A DNA stretch of 58,625 bases from Kocuria rosea subsp. polaris (GTDB taxonomy: Bacteria; Actinomycetota; Actinomycetes; Actinomycetales; Micrococcaceae). Positions 26,961-37,391 of the stretch are shown here, in pieces. The first letter of the stretch is position 1; every line of letters begins with the position of its first letter. The position numbers and the translations under genes were made by a program. Location: assembly GCF_001483755.1 (NCBI RefSeq), contig NZ_LQBK01000040.1:1-58625 (forward strand), written 5' to 3'. The notes beneath the pieces are model-generated. The model had not been told where the DNA came from. It was given only the letters and a program-made list of their open reading frames with translations, and made no database searches.

Positions 26961-28432
26961 CAGCGTCCCGCCCCGGAGACGGCCGGCTCCGCGGCGGCCT
27001 GCTCCTCGGCGACCGGCTCCGCAGCGGTCCGCCCCGGGGCGTTCCGGCCCTCGGCGCCGAGGGCGCGCAGCTCGGCGGCCTCGGTGCGCGAAGTGTGCAG
27101 CGCGTCGATCTCGTCGAGGGTCTTCTTTGCCGTCTCCCTCGCCGTCAGCGCGGCGCCGCCGGAGATCACGCACGCCACCGTGACGAACACGGCCACGCCC
27201 AGCCAGTTGTCGCCGGCGGGACCGGCCACGGCAGAGGCGAGCACGGGCGCGAAGCCGCCCGAGACCGCGAAGCCGATCTGCGTGCCCAGGGCCAGCCCGG
27301 TGACCCGCACCCGCAGCGGCAGCATCTCGGCGTAGAACGAGGGCCAGATGCTGTTGGCCATCGAGTAGGCGCACCCGGACATGACCGCGCCGAGCCCGAA
27401 GATGAGCGGCCAGTTCCCGGCGTGGACCGCCGAGAGATAGGGGTACATCAGCACGGCGGGGCCGAGCACCCCGGCGAGGAAGACGGGCTTGCGGCCGATG
27501 CGGTCGGCGAGCACGGCCACGACCGGGATCACGAACAGGGCGACGGCGTTGGCCAGCACGGAGACCCACAGCATGGTGGAGCGCTCGAGGCCGACCACGG
27601 AGGTGGCGAACGAGAGCGACCACACCGTGAACACCACGTTGACGGTGTTGATCATGGCGGCCGCGGCGATCCGTAGCACAGCGGCCCGGTGGTGCCTCAG
27701 GAGCACCCGCAGCGGGGACTCCGGCTCCTCGGCGGGCTCCTCGGCGCGGGCCTCCCGGAAGGCCGGCGGCTCCTCCAGGTGGCGGCGGATCAGGTAGGCG
27801 GCCACCACGACCACGGCGGAGAGCCAGAACGGCACGCGCCAGCCCCAGCTGAACAGCGCCTCCTCCGGCAGCAGGGTGAAGGGAATGAACACCGCGGTGG
27901 CCAGGAGGGTCCCGAACTGGGTGCCCTGCAGGGTCCAGCTGGTGGTGTACGCCCGCCGGTCCTCGTCGGCGTGCTCGAGCGACATGGAGATGGCGCTCGC
28001 CTGCTCGCCCGCGGCGGACAGGCCCTGGACCACGCGGCACAGCACGAGCAGCGCGGGCGCCAGCATCCCCACCTGGTCGTAGGTCGGGAGGCACCCGACG
28101 GCGAAGGTCGCCCCGCCGATCATGAACAGGGTCAGCATGAGCACGAACTTGCGGCCGAACCGGTCCGCCAGGGGGCCCATGACCAGCGCGCCCAGCGGCC
28201 GGACGGCGTACGCCACGCCCACGGTGCCCATGGCGAAGAGGATCGCCACGCCGGGGGACGTCTCGGCGGGGAAGAAGAGGTGGTTGAGCACCAGGGCGGC
28301 GGCGGTGCCGTAGACCGCGAAGTCGTAGTACTCGAGGGCGCTGCCGATCCAGCCGGCGAGGGCGGCCTTGCGGGGCGTCCTCGCGGACGGCGGCGGGGCC
28401 GTGGTCTCGGCGGTCGTCGCTGCTGAGCTCAT
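26960..28432 (-). CDS. MFS permease of the metabolite:H+ symporter type (shikimate/aromatic acid uptake)
   Basis: A 490-aa, 12-helix MFS protein with the MHS-family pattern: GSALEYYDFAVYGTAAALV in TM1, PLGALVMGPLADRFGRK (motif A) after TM2, GEQASAISMSLEHA, and VLADRIGRKPVF in the second half. The hydrophilic C-terminal tail (about 50 residues, Ala/Glu-rich) is longer than usual. MHS members carry shikimate, citrate, proline betaine and others; pairing with quiC makes shikimate, dehydroshikimate or quinate most likely. ATG 28432 was chosen, not 28474, which would run into the operator region. Confidence 0.9.
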   Translation of the reverse strand: MSSAATTAETTAPPPSARTPRKAALAGWIGSALEYYDFAVYGTAAALVLNHLFFPAETSPGVAILFAMGTVGVAYAVRPLGALVMGPLADRFGRKFVLMLTLFMIGGATFAVGCLPTYDQVGMLAPALLVLCRVVQGLSAAGEQASAISMSLEHADEDRRAYTTSWTLQGTQFGTLLATAVFIPFTLLPEEALFSWGWRVPFWLSAVVVVAAYLIRRHLEEPPAFREARAEEPAEEPESPLRVLLRHHRAAVLRIAAAAMINTVNVVFTVWSLSFATSVVGLERSTMLWVSVLANAVALFVIPVVAVLADRIGRKPVFLAGVLGPAVLMYPYLSAVHAGNWPLIFGLGAVMSGCAYSMANSIWPSFYAEMLPLRVRVTGLALGTQIGFAVSGGFAPVLASAVAGPAGDNWLGVAVFVTVACVISGGAALTARETAKKTLDEIDALHTSRTEAAELRALGAEGRNAPGRTAAEPVAEEQAAAEPAVSGAGR

Positions 28433-28526
28433 GGGGATCCTTCGTTCGGAGTCCACAACACATCTAGCTCTCATATTGTGGAAACAACTTCTGTTGTGTG
28501 ACTATGGTCTCTGTGAGCTGGTCCAC
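28433..28526. promoter_or_regulatory. divergent operator region of the quiC/MFS operon and IclR gene
   Basis: This 94-bp spacer is far richer in AT than its surroundings and carries overlapping inverted repeats. TCCACAA (28452-28458) faces TTGTGGA (28476-28482), and ACAAC (28484-28488) faces GTTGT (28493-28497). The repeated CACAAC/GTTGTG words are good candidates for IclR binding half-sites controlling both directions. Confidence 0.6.
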
Positions 28527-29375
28527 ATGTCAACCGCACAGCGAACGGAGCACCGCAGTGAGCACACCCGACCGGAACGTCGTCCTTCCTCCCCGGTGCC
28601 TCCGGTGACGGCCGCGGAGCAGGCGGGCACCGCCCGTCCGGACATGGTGGGCAAGGCCCTGCGGCTGCTCGAACTGCTGGGGGAGCACCCCGGCGGGCTG
28701 ACCGCGGCCGAGGCGACCAGGATCTGCGGCTACCCCTTCAGCACCACGTACCGGCTCCTCAACGCGCTCGTCCGGGACGGCTTCGCCGAGCTGCAGGAGG
28801 ACCGGCGCTACGTCCTGGGGCTGAAGATCTTCCGTGCGGCCCACGGTGTGGCCCAGCGCCTCGGGATCACCGGGACGGTCGTGCCCGTGCTGCGGCGGAT
28901 GGTGGAGCGCACGGGCGAGTCCTGCCTGTTCGCCGTCCTGGACGGCGACCGGTTCCACACCCTCGCCAAGGAGGACGGCCCGGACTTCCGGGTCACCTCC
29001 GACCCCGGCTACCGCGGCGCGCTGCACTCCTCGGCCCTGGGGCTGTGCCTGCTCGCGTTCGCCCCGGACGAGGTGCGCGAGCACCTCCTCGAAACGGTCG
29101 AGCTCGAGCCGCGCACCCCGAGCACGCTCACGGACCGGGACGAGCTGCGCCGGCGGGTCGAACGGATCCGGCGTGCGGGCTGGGCCACCCAGGACCAGGA
29201 GCACGACGTGGGCATGGTCGCCGTCGCGGTGCCCGTCCTGCGGCCGGGCGGGGGGTGCGTCGGCTCGCTCGCGCTGTCCGCACCGGTGTTCCGCCACCGG
29301 CTCGAGGACCTCGTGGACATGGTGCCGGCCCTCCAGGAGGCGGCCGGGGAGCTGGGCGCCCGGCTCCCCGGCTGA
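28527..29375 (+). CDS. IclR-family transcriptional regulator
   Basis: A 282-aa regulator. After a basic disordered N-terminus of about 40 residues comes the winged HTH (MVGKALRLLELLGEHPGGLT, then YPFSTTYRLLNALVRDGFAE), then the effector domain (RRMVERTGESCLFAVLDGDRF, GALHSSALGLCLLAF, GWATQDQEHDVGMVAVAVPV). IclR-family proteins often control protocatechuate, quinate and shikimate catabolism. Its divergent placement with palindromes in the spacer suggests it controls the quiC-MFS operon and itself. ATG 28527 was chosen; no clear ribosome site is seen, so an internal start is possible. Confidence 0.9.
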   Translation: MSTAQRTEHRSEHTRPERRPSSPVPPVTAAEQAGTARPDMVGKALRLLELLGEHPGGLTAAEATRICGYPFSTTYRLLNALVRDGFAELQEDRRYVLGLKIFRAAHGVAQRLGITGTVVPVLRRMVERTGESCLFAVLDGDRFHTLAKEDGPDFRVTSDPGYRGALHSSALGLCLLAFAPDEVREHLLETVELEPRTPSTLTDRDELRRRVERIRRAGWATQDQEHDVGMVAVAVPVLRPGGGCVGSLALSAPVFRHRLEDLVDMVPALQEAAGELGARLPG

Positions 29376-29390
29376 CCGGCCGGCGCACGC

Positions 29391-30347
29391 TCAGGGGACG
29401 GAGTCGCCGCGCGCCGCCGTGAGCAGGGCGTACCAGTCCTCGTGGTCCAGCCGGGACGCGAGCTCCTCCGCTCCGGCGCACGCGGCGATCCGCTCCGGGT
29501 CGGTGGTGCCCAGCACGGGACGGATCCCGCCGGGGTGCCGCATGAGCCACGCGAGGACCACCGCCTCGCCGGAGGCACCGTGCGCGGCGGCGACCCGGTG
29601 GACCGCCGCCGCGGTGGCCGCGGCGTGCTGGTCCTCCGGCGGGATCGGCGCGCCGGTGTACAGGCCGCGGGCCAGGGCGCCCCACGCCTGCACCTCGATG
29701 CCGTCCGCCGCGCAGTACTCCAGGAGACCCTCCGGGAACGAGTGCTCGGCACCCCCGGGGTGGTTGACGAGGATCTGCTGCTCCACGAAGCTGCGGTGCC
29801 GCAGGCTCAGCTCGAGCTGCACCGCGGTGACGGGCGTGCTCAGCAGCTGCTGGTAGCGGGACACCTGGCGGGTCGACATGTTGGACAGGCCCACGGAGCG
29901 GATCAGCCCCTCCTTGCGCAGCTCGTCCAGTGTCCCCGCGACCTCCTGGAGGTCGGCCAGCGGGTCGGGCCGGTGCAGCATGAGCCGCTCCACCGAGTCC
30001 ACGCGGAGCCGGCGCAGGGAACCCTCGAGGCCGCTCCGGATCGTGTCCCGGTCCAGTCGGTAGTGGGTCGGCGCGCCGGGCGCGGCGGTGTTGCCGGGCA
30101 GGCGCACCCCGCACTTGGTCTGCAGGGTCGTCCTGCGCCCCAGCTCCGGGTCCTCGGCGAGCAGCTCGCCGAAGACCGCCTCGGACTTGCCGTTCGCGTA
30201 GATGTCGGCGTGGTCGAAGTCGGTGATGCCCGCGTCCAGCGCGGCGTGCACCGCGGCGCGGGCGCGGTCCACGGTCGCCGCGCTCGCCGGGGCGTCGTCC
30301 CAGGACCCGCCGATGGTCATGCAGCCGTAGATCAGGCGGGAGCTCAC
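29391..30347 (-). CDS. aldo/keto reductase
   Basis: A 318-aa TIM-barrel reductase with the catalytic tetrad visible: Asp and Tyr in FDHADIYANGKSE, Lys in LQTKCGV and His in LMLHRPDPL. The NADPH-binding C-terminal part is present (IRPVLGTTDPERIAACAGA). It resembles the YdhF-type group. Substrate unknown. The start is the GTG at 30345-30347, which overlaps the stop of the TPR gene by 4 bp (GTGA). This tight coupling suggests joint expression. Confidence 0.88.
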   Translation of the reverse strand: MSSRLIYGCMTIGGSWDDAPASAATVDRARAAVHAALDAGITDFDHADIYANGKSEAVFGELLAEDPELGRRTTLQTKCGVRLPGNTAAPGAPTHYRLDRDTIRSGLEGSLRRLRVDSVERLMLHRPDPLADLQEVAGTLDELRKEGLIRSVGLSNMSTRQVSRYQQLLSTPVTAVQLELSLRHRSFVEQQILVNHPGGAEHSFPEGLLEYCAADGIEVQAWGALARGLYTGAPIPPEDQHAAATAAAVHRVAAAHGASGEAVVLAWLMRHPGGIRPVLGTTDPERIAACAGAEELASRLDHEDWYALLTAARGDSVP

Positions 30348-31072
30348 GGGCGGTCCTCCCCCTCGGGCACCCCGGCGTCCCGGGTGGGGCTCTGCTGCTC
30401 CGGGCTCTGCTGCCCGGTGCCGTGCTGCTCGGTGCCCCGCTCCTCCAGGCGCTGCTGCTCCGCGGACCAGCGCAGGCGGGCGGCCGCCCCGTAGGCGGCT
30501 CCGGACTCCTGCATCCGGCCCGCGCGCTCGTAGAGCCGGCCCAGCGCGGTGAAGCACTCGGCCTGCTCCGTGGCGGTGGCCTCGGTCTCCTGGTAGAAGT
30601 CCAGTGCCCGGTTGTACGCGGTGATGGCCTGGGTGTGCCGCTCGCCCAGTTCGTACACCCGCCCGAGGTTGACGTGGCACTGCGCCTGGTCCTGCGCCTC
30701 GTGCGGGGCGTCGAGGTACTGGCCCAGGGCGTCGAGGAGGTGCTCCTCGGCGTCGTGGGCGCGGTCCAGCTCGAGCAGCAGGCTGCCCAGGATCAGGTGC
30801 GTGCGGGCCTTGTGCTTGCCGCTGCCCGGGATGCGGCCGAAGAGCCCGAGGGCGTGCTCGTAGGCGGTGAGGGACCGGCCGGGACGGTTCATCCCGAGGT
30901 AGAGGTGGCCCAGGTTGTAGTGGCAGGCGGCCTGCTCCTGGAGGGAGTCGCTCTCCTCCTCGAAGAGCGCGATGGCCTGCTGGTAGGCGGTCTCGGCCTC
31001 GTCGAGCCGGCCGCGGTCCTCGGCGTCGAGGGCCCGGGTGAAGAACCCGTGCCCGTCCTGGGGATAGCTCAT
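30344..31072 (-). CDS. TPR-repeat protein
   Basis: A 242-aa protein made largely of tetratricopeptide repeats, each containing A-x-x-Y-x-x-A-L-x-L/F-F patterns: EAETAYQQAIALFEEE, SLTAYEHALGLFGRI, AEEHLLDALGQYLDA, AITAYNRALDFYQE and GRLYERAGR. About five to six repeats cover residues 10-200. The last 40 residues are a Glu/Gln-rich tail (EQQRLEERGTEQHGTGQQSP). It probably scaffolds another protein; the partner is unknown, though the coupled aldo/keto reductase is one candidate. AAAGGA precedes the ATG. Confidence 0.8.
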   Translation of the reverse strand: MSYPQDGHGFFTRALDAEDRGRLDEAETAYQQAIALFEEESDSLQEQAACHYNLGHLYLGMNRPGRSLTAYEHALGLFGRIPGSGKHKARTHLILGSLLLELDRAHDAEEHLLDALGQYLDAPHEAQDQAQCHVNLGRVYELGERHTQAITAYNRALDFYQETEATATEQAECFTALGRLYERAGRMQESGAAYGAAARLRWSAEQQRLEERGTEQHGTGQQSPEQQSPTRDAGVPEGEDRP

Positions 31073-31115
31073 GCGGATTCCTTTCTCGGCCGGGTCTCCC
31101 ACGGGGTGGCGGGGG

Positions 31116-31379
31116 CTACGCAGGGTGCGGGTCCCGTGGACGGGGGGTCCGCCGGCCCAGCGCGAACCACAGTCCCGCGCCGGCGACGGGGAACGCGAGG
31201 ATCACGAGCAGCCACAGCAGGCGCAGCACGGGGTCCGGGGCCGGGCTGCGCAGCAGGGAGACCGAGGCGGCGACCATCAGCGCGACGACGACCGCTCCGG
31301 CCGCCGTCGCACCGCTCTCCCACGCTCCCGTCCGCACGGCCTCGGCGCCGCCGGCCGCGAGGACGGTCAAGGTGCTCAT
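31116..31379 (-). CDS. small PLDc_N-type membrane protein
   Basis: An 87-aa protein with two hydrophobic helices (TAAGAVVVALMVAASVSLL and LRLLWLLVILAFPVAGAGLWF) ending in a basic GRRTPRPRDPHP tail. The second helix with RLLWLLVILAFPVAGAGLW matches the PLDc_N domain, usually seen at the N-terminus of cardiolipin synthases but also as a stand-alone protein. No phospholipase domain follows. CAGTAT ends exactly 6 nt before the ATG at 31377-31379, so it is probably leaderless. Confidence 0.7.
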   Translation of the reverse strand: MSTLTVLAAGGAEAVRTGAWESGATAAGAVVVALMVAASVSLLRSPAPDPVLRLLWLLVILAFPVAGAGLWFALGRRTPRPRDPHPA

Positions 31380-31484
31380 GCATCGATACTGGCACCGCGG
31401 GGGCGGGTGGACAAGGGCGGGCGCCGGGCCGTGCCGGTGTCCGGTCCCCCGTAGAGTGGGCTCCGTCACCGCTCAGCACGCTGA

Positions 31485-31517
31485 TAAAATATGCAGGACG
31501 ATCGCAACCCCGAGGAG
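31485..31517 (+). promoter_or_regulatory. candidate -10 and ribosome site of the DUF2382 gene
   Basis: TAAAAT (31485-31490) lies in a conspicuously AT-rich patch (gataaaatat). GAGGAG at 31512-31517 stands 8 nt before the ATG at 31526. No convincing -35 was found, so an alternative sigma factor or activator may be needed. Confidence 0.45.
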
Positions 31518-31525
31518 AGTCCACG

Positions 31526-32590
31526 ATGTCCACCTCCGACGACCGCCCGTACGACCAGGAGTCCGCCCACGAGGAGCCCGCGGCCGGGCGCTCCGGCGGA
31601 CCGGACACCGACGACACCGGGGTGGAGCGCCACGCGCCCAGCTCGGCGACCGAGCTGTGGGACCACAACGCCTACGGGCGGGAGGACGGCGACATCGGCG
31701 GGTCCGCGACCTCGAGCCCGGCCGACACCCGGGACCCGCGCGGCGGGGCCCCCGCCTACAACATCGACGCCGGGGACGACGACGCCGTCCGGCACGGCGA
31801 CGACTCCGGCCGCGACGACGGCACGGACGTGCGCCGGACCGGCGAGTCGCTGACCGGGGCGGACGCGACCGCCGGTGACGGCCGGGCGAGCGTCGGCGAC
31901 GAGGGGCCCGAGGCCCGGCGTGCCGGCCGGCCGGACGCACCGTCCGGCACCGGCGACCAGGCCTTCGACCAGGAGGCGGCCGACCGGGAGGGGGCCGTGC
32001 AGGAGGCCAGCGCCCGGGACGCCACCGTGCCGGAGGCCAGCGCCCGGGACGCCACCGTGCCGGAGGCCGGCGCCCGGGACGCCACCGCCGAGGACACCGG
32101 CCGGGGCCCGGCCACCCCGGACACCGGCGGCCGGGGCCCGGCGGGGCGCGGTGCCGGCCGCCACGCCGCCGGGGACGAGGACCGCGGTCCCGGGGACGCG
32201 GGATCCCTGCGCGGTGCGCAGCCGGGGCAGAGCCCCTCCGTGGTCCGGCACGAGGAGCGCCTGCAGGTCGGGACGGAGCGGGTCGAGACCGGGCGGACCC
32301 GGCTGCGCAAGTACGTGGTGGAGGAGCCGGTGCGCGCCGAGCAGACCCTGGCGTCCGAGGACGTCGAGGAGATCCGCACCCCCGTCACCGAGGAGGAGCG
32401 CGAGGCGTTCCTCGGCGGCGCGGAGCTGCCGGTGGGGGAGGACGAGGTCATCCTCTACCGGGAGGTGCCCGTGGTGCGGACGGTGCGCGTGCCCTACGAG
32501 CGGGTGCGCCTGGCGGTGCGCCGCACGGAGCGCACCGAGGTGGTCGAGGAGACCGTGCGCAAGGAGCGGATCGACGTCGAGGAGGACTGA
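31526..32590 (+). CDS. DUF2382 (YsnF/AvaK) stress protein with long disordered repeat region
   Basis: A 354-aa protein. The C-terminal 120 residues are a DUF2382 domain (VVRHEERLQVGTERVETGRT, RLRKYVVEEPV, VRVPYERVRLAVRRTE), a family seen in general-stress proteins. In most relatives this domain follows a PRC-barrel. Here the first 230 residues are instead Asp/Gly/Ala-rich and probably disordered, with a 10-aa repeat (EASARDATVP) three times. Role unknown; stress tolerance is inferred from the family and from the neighbouring catalase. A perfect 20-bp terminator follows the stop. Confidence 0.82.
   Translation: MSTSDDRPYDQESAHEEPAAGRSGGPDTDDTGVERHAPSSATELWDHNAYGREDGDIGGSATSSPADTRDPRGGAPAYNIDAGDDDAVRHGDDSGRDDGTDVRRTGESLTGADATAGDGRASVGDEGPEARRAGRPDAPSGTGDQAFDQEAADREGAVQEASARDATVPEASARDATVPEAGARDATAEDTGRGPATPDTGGRGPAGRGAGRHAAGDEDRGPGDAGSLRGAQPGQSPSVVRHEERLQVGTERVETGRTRLRKYVVEEPVRAEQTLASEDVEEIRTPVTEEEREAFLGGAELPVGEDEVILYREVPVVRTVRVPYERVRLAVRRTERTEVVEETVRKERIDVEED
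32003..32092 (+). repeat. three tandem 30-bp coding repeats
   Basis: Three in-frame 30-bp units (32003, 32033, 32063) encode EASARDATVP, EASARDATVP and EAGARDATAE. The first two are identical and the third differs by a few bases, which indicates recent tandem duplication inside the disordered region of the DUF2382 protein. Confidence 0.9.
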
Positions 32591-32598
32591 TCCCTCCC

Positions 32599-32641
32599 GG
32601 CACGGACGCGCCCCGGCCACCGGCCGGGGCGCGTCCGTGCC
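32599..32641 (+). terminator. terminator hairpin after DUF2382 gene
   Basis: A perfect 20-bp stem (32599-32618 with 32622-32641) and a 3-nt loop begin 8 bp after the stop codon. There is no U-tract, but this is one of the most stable hairpins in the window. It separates the gene from the catalase gene on the same strand. Confidence 0.8.
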
Positions 32642-32797
32642 GGTGCGGATCGGGTGTTCACCCAGCGCGGAGCCGCTCCCGGGGGCTTGTGCCCCGCCTC
32701 ACGGGAGTGCAGTAATGATCAGTGAGCTGGTCGTTCCGGTCCGTGCGGTCCGGGACCGACCGGTGCCGACGACGTGACGACGACCGGGAGGTCCACC

Positions 32798-35044
<2,247 letters not shown>

Positions 35045-35073
35045 CCCGCCTTCCTTCCGCGAAGTCATCGCTT

Positions 35074-35113
35074 CTGCCCGAGACCGCCGTCGACCTGCGG
35101 TGTCCTCGGGCAG
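35074..35113. terminator. weak hairpin between convergent catalase and epimerase genes
   Basis: CTGCCCGAG (35074-35082) pairs with CTCGGGCAG (35105-35113), with possible extra pairing of CCGC and GCGG inside. It lies between the two convergent genes and may terminate either. Confidence 0.4.
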
Positions 35114-35143
35114 GAGCGGTGACCTCGGCGGTCGGGGAGGGGC

Positions 35144-36526
35144 TCAGAAGCGGCCCAGCTCCTCCCGCAGCGCGGAGCCGAGGTCGGGGTGGCGGAACCG
35201 GTAGCCGCGGTCGATGGCCCGGTCCGCCGAGACCCGCTGGTCCGCGAGGGCCATGAGCTCGGCGCCCTCGGACCCGAGCACCAGCTTCGGCCCGAACCCC
35301 GGCGTGGGCAGCAGGGCCGGCCGGCCGAGGACCTTCCCGAGGGTCCGGGCGTAGTCGCGGCCCGTCACGGGCATCGGGGCCACGGCGTTGACGGGCCCGT
35401 GCAGGCCGGGGGAGAGCACCGCGTGGGCGAACAGGCCCACCACGTCGTCCAGCGAGATCCAGCTCAGCCACTGGTCCCCGGAGCCGAGCCGTCCGCCCAG
35501 CCCCGCGAGGAACAGCGGCAGCTGGGCCTTCAGGGCGCCGCCGGCGGGGCTCTGCACCACTCCGGTGCGCATCGTGACCACGCGGGTGCCGATGGCCTCG
35601 GCCTCCTGGGCGGCCCCTTCCCACGCGGTGCAGACCTCGGCGAGGAAGTCGTCGCCCGGCGGGGACTTCTCCGTGACGGTCTCCCCGTGCGTGTCCGCCC
35701 CGTAGTACCCGATCGCGGAGCCGTTGACCAGCGCGGACGGGGCCTCGTCGCCGAGCGCGGTGAGGGCGCGCACCAGCAGCCGGGTGCCCAGCACCCGCGA
35801 GTCGTGGATCTGCTCCTTCGCCGCGTCCGTGAGCCGGCCGCCGATGTTCCGCCCGGCCAGGTTCACCACGACGTCCACGCCCCGCAGCGCGGCGGGGTCC
35901 AGCGTCCCGGCCGCCGGGTCCCACGAGATCTCGTCGGGGGTGCGCGCCTCGCGGCGCACGAGGCGCAGGACCGTGTGGCCCCCGGTGCCGAGCAGCGCCG
36001 CCAGCTGGACGCCGATGGTGCCCGAGGCCCCCGTGACGGCGACGGTCAGGGGCCGGCCGGGATAGCGGCCGTGGAAGTCGAGATCGGCGGCCAGCCGCCG
36101 GGAGCGGGCCTCGAACTGGCGTCCCAGCGCCGGGCTCATCAGCCGGTCCCCGAACGCCCTGCTGCCCGGCAGCGCCGCGTACTCCACCGTGTCGGTGACC
36201 AGGGTGCCGCCGTGCCCGTCGTCGTCGAACCGGTGGTGGTGCTCCCACGAGGCGAGCGGGCCCTTCACCATCCGGTCCCGGAACTCCCGGCCCGGCACGA
36301 AGCCGTGGTGCTCGGCGGTCCAGGGCACCGAGGCCAGCCCGTAGGAGCCCGGCACGGCGACCCGGAGCCGGGACCGCGTGCCGTCCCGCAGCGGGGGCGA
36401 GGACTCCTCCACCACGGACCCCGTCCAGGCGGGGGTCAGCCGTGTGAGCGCCCCCGGGCGGGCGTGCCAGGCGAAGACGTCCTCGACGGGGTGGGGCACG
36501 CGGGAGCTGAACGTGAAGGTGGTCAT
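35144..36526 (-). CDS. SRPBCC domain fused to TIGR01777-family epimerase/SDR
   Basis: A 460-aa two-domain protein. Residues 1-150 are an SRPBCC/START-like domain (FTFSSRVPHPVEDVFAWHAR, GTRSRLRVAVPGSYG, FDDDGHGGTLVTDTVEY). From about 160 there is an extended SDR of the TIGR01777 (SulA/YfcH) type: VAVTGASGTIGVQLAALL for NAD(P), NLAGRNIGGRLTDAAKEQI, LVNGSAIGYYGADTH and QWLSWISLDDVVGLF. The second domain's substrate is unknown in bacteria. The fusion is recurrent in actinobacteria. TTGAGT ends 7 nt before the ATG at 36524-36526. Confidence 0.88.
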   Translation of the reverse strand: MTTFTFSSRVPHPVEDVFAWHARPGALTRLTPAWTGSVVEESSPPLRDGTRSRLRVAVPGSYGLASVPWTAEHHGFVPGREFRDRMVKGPLASWEHHHRFDDDGHGGTLVTDTVEYAALPGSRAFGDRLMSPALGRQFEARSRRLAADLDFHGRYPGRPLTVAVTGASGTIGVQLAALLGTGGHTVLRLVRREARTPDEISWDPAAGTLDPAALRGVDVVVNLAGRNIGGRLTDAAKEQIHDSRVLGTRLLVRALTALGDEAPSALVNGSAIGYYGADTHGETVTEKSPPGDDFLAEVCTAWEGAAQEAEAIGTRVVTMRTGVVQSPAGGALKAQLPLFLAGLGGRLGSGDQWLSWISLDDVVGLFAHAVLSPGLHGPVNAVAPMPVTGRDYARTLGKVLGRPALLPTPGFGPKLVLGSEGAELMALADQRVSADRAIDRGYRFRHPDLGSALREELGRF

Positions 36527-36678
36527 GCTTGCCACTCAACCCGCAATGCCCCGGTTCGTCCAGGACCTGGCGCCGCGGGCCGTCCGTGTCCCGCTCCGGG
36601 CCGCGGGGCGGGCGCCCCTGCGCCCGGGCCCCGTGCCGCCCGCTTGCCCCGGGGCGGGCCGTCGCCCAGAGTGGGGAC

Positions 36679-37257
36679 GTGCAGACCCCCGGACGCATCG
36701 CGCTCATCCGCCACGGCCAGACCGACTGGAACCTCGAGGAGAGGCTCCAGGGCGCCACGGACGTCCCCCTCAACGACACCGGGCGGGAGCAGGCCCGGGC
36801 CGCCGCCCGGCACCTGCGAGCCGAGGCCCTCGGCTGGGACGTGCTGGTGTCCTCGCCGCTGGGCCGGGCCGTGGAGACCGCGCGGATCATCGGCGGGGCC
36901 CTGGGCCTCGAGCTCGCGGCGACCTACGACGAGCTCGTGGAGCGCGGCTTCGGCCCGCACGAGGGCTCACGCCTGGCCGGCCTCGAGGGGGCCGCGCGGG
37001 AACGGATCCTCTCCGCGGGGGAGCCGGCGGAGGCGGTCGCACGCCGCGGCCTGGCGGCCCTGCGCCGGATCCGCGACGACCACCCCGGGCGCAGCGTGCT
37101 GGTCGTGGCGCACGGCTCGCTCATCCGGCTGACGGTCTCCGAGCTCAACGGGGAGGCCCATCCCCGGGTCCGCAACTGCGAGGTGGTCCCCGTGCGGACG
37201 GAGGCCCTCGGCGCCGCGCGCCTGCGAGATGACGTGTCGGAATCCACCGCACCCTGA
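36679..37257 (+). CDS. histidine phosphatase family protein (phosphoglycerate mutase-like)
   Basis: A 192-aa protein with the RHG motif (IALIRHGQTDWNLEERLQG; His is phosphorylated), LVSSPLGRAVETA with the second Arg, Glu in ELVERGFGPHEG, and the second catalytic His in VLVVAHGSLIRL. Family members include cofactor-dependent phosphoglycerate mutases and assorted phosphatases; the short length and lack of GpmA inserts favour a phosphatase. The start is GTG 36679, where CAGAGT ends 6 nt upstream, rather than the low-complexity extension to 36529. It diverges from the epimerase gene. Confidence 0.88.
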   Translation: MQTPGRIALIRHGQTDWNLEERLQGATDVPLNDTGREQARAAARHLRAEALGWDVLVSSPLGRAVETARIIGGALGLELAATYDELVERGFGPHEGSRLAGLEGAARERILSAGEPAEAVARRGLAALRRIRDDHPGRSVLVVAHGSLIRLTVSELNGEAHPRVRNCEVVPVRTEALGAARLRDDVSESTAP

Positions 37258-37282
37258 CAGCCCCGGCTTCGTTCAATAAGCT
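37254..37282 (+). promoter_or_regulatory. putative promoter of the NAD-glutamate dehydrogenase gene
   Basis: CTGACA (37254-37259) and TAAGCT (37277-37282) are exactly 17 bp apart, one of the best housekeeping-type promoters seen here. The -35 overlaps the stop of the phosphatase gene. It implies a leader of about 100 nt before GTG 37392; no riboswitch fold was recognised in that leader. Confidence 0.6.
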
Positions 37283-37391
37283 GAGGCCATCAGGGACGGT
37301 CCCACGAGGTGCCGTCCACCCCCTGCGGCGGCGACGGTGGCGCACAGAACGCGCCCCCGGCCGCCCACGGCGACGAAGGCGTGATGCGGCT

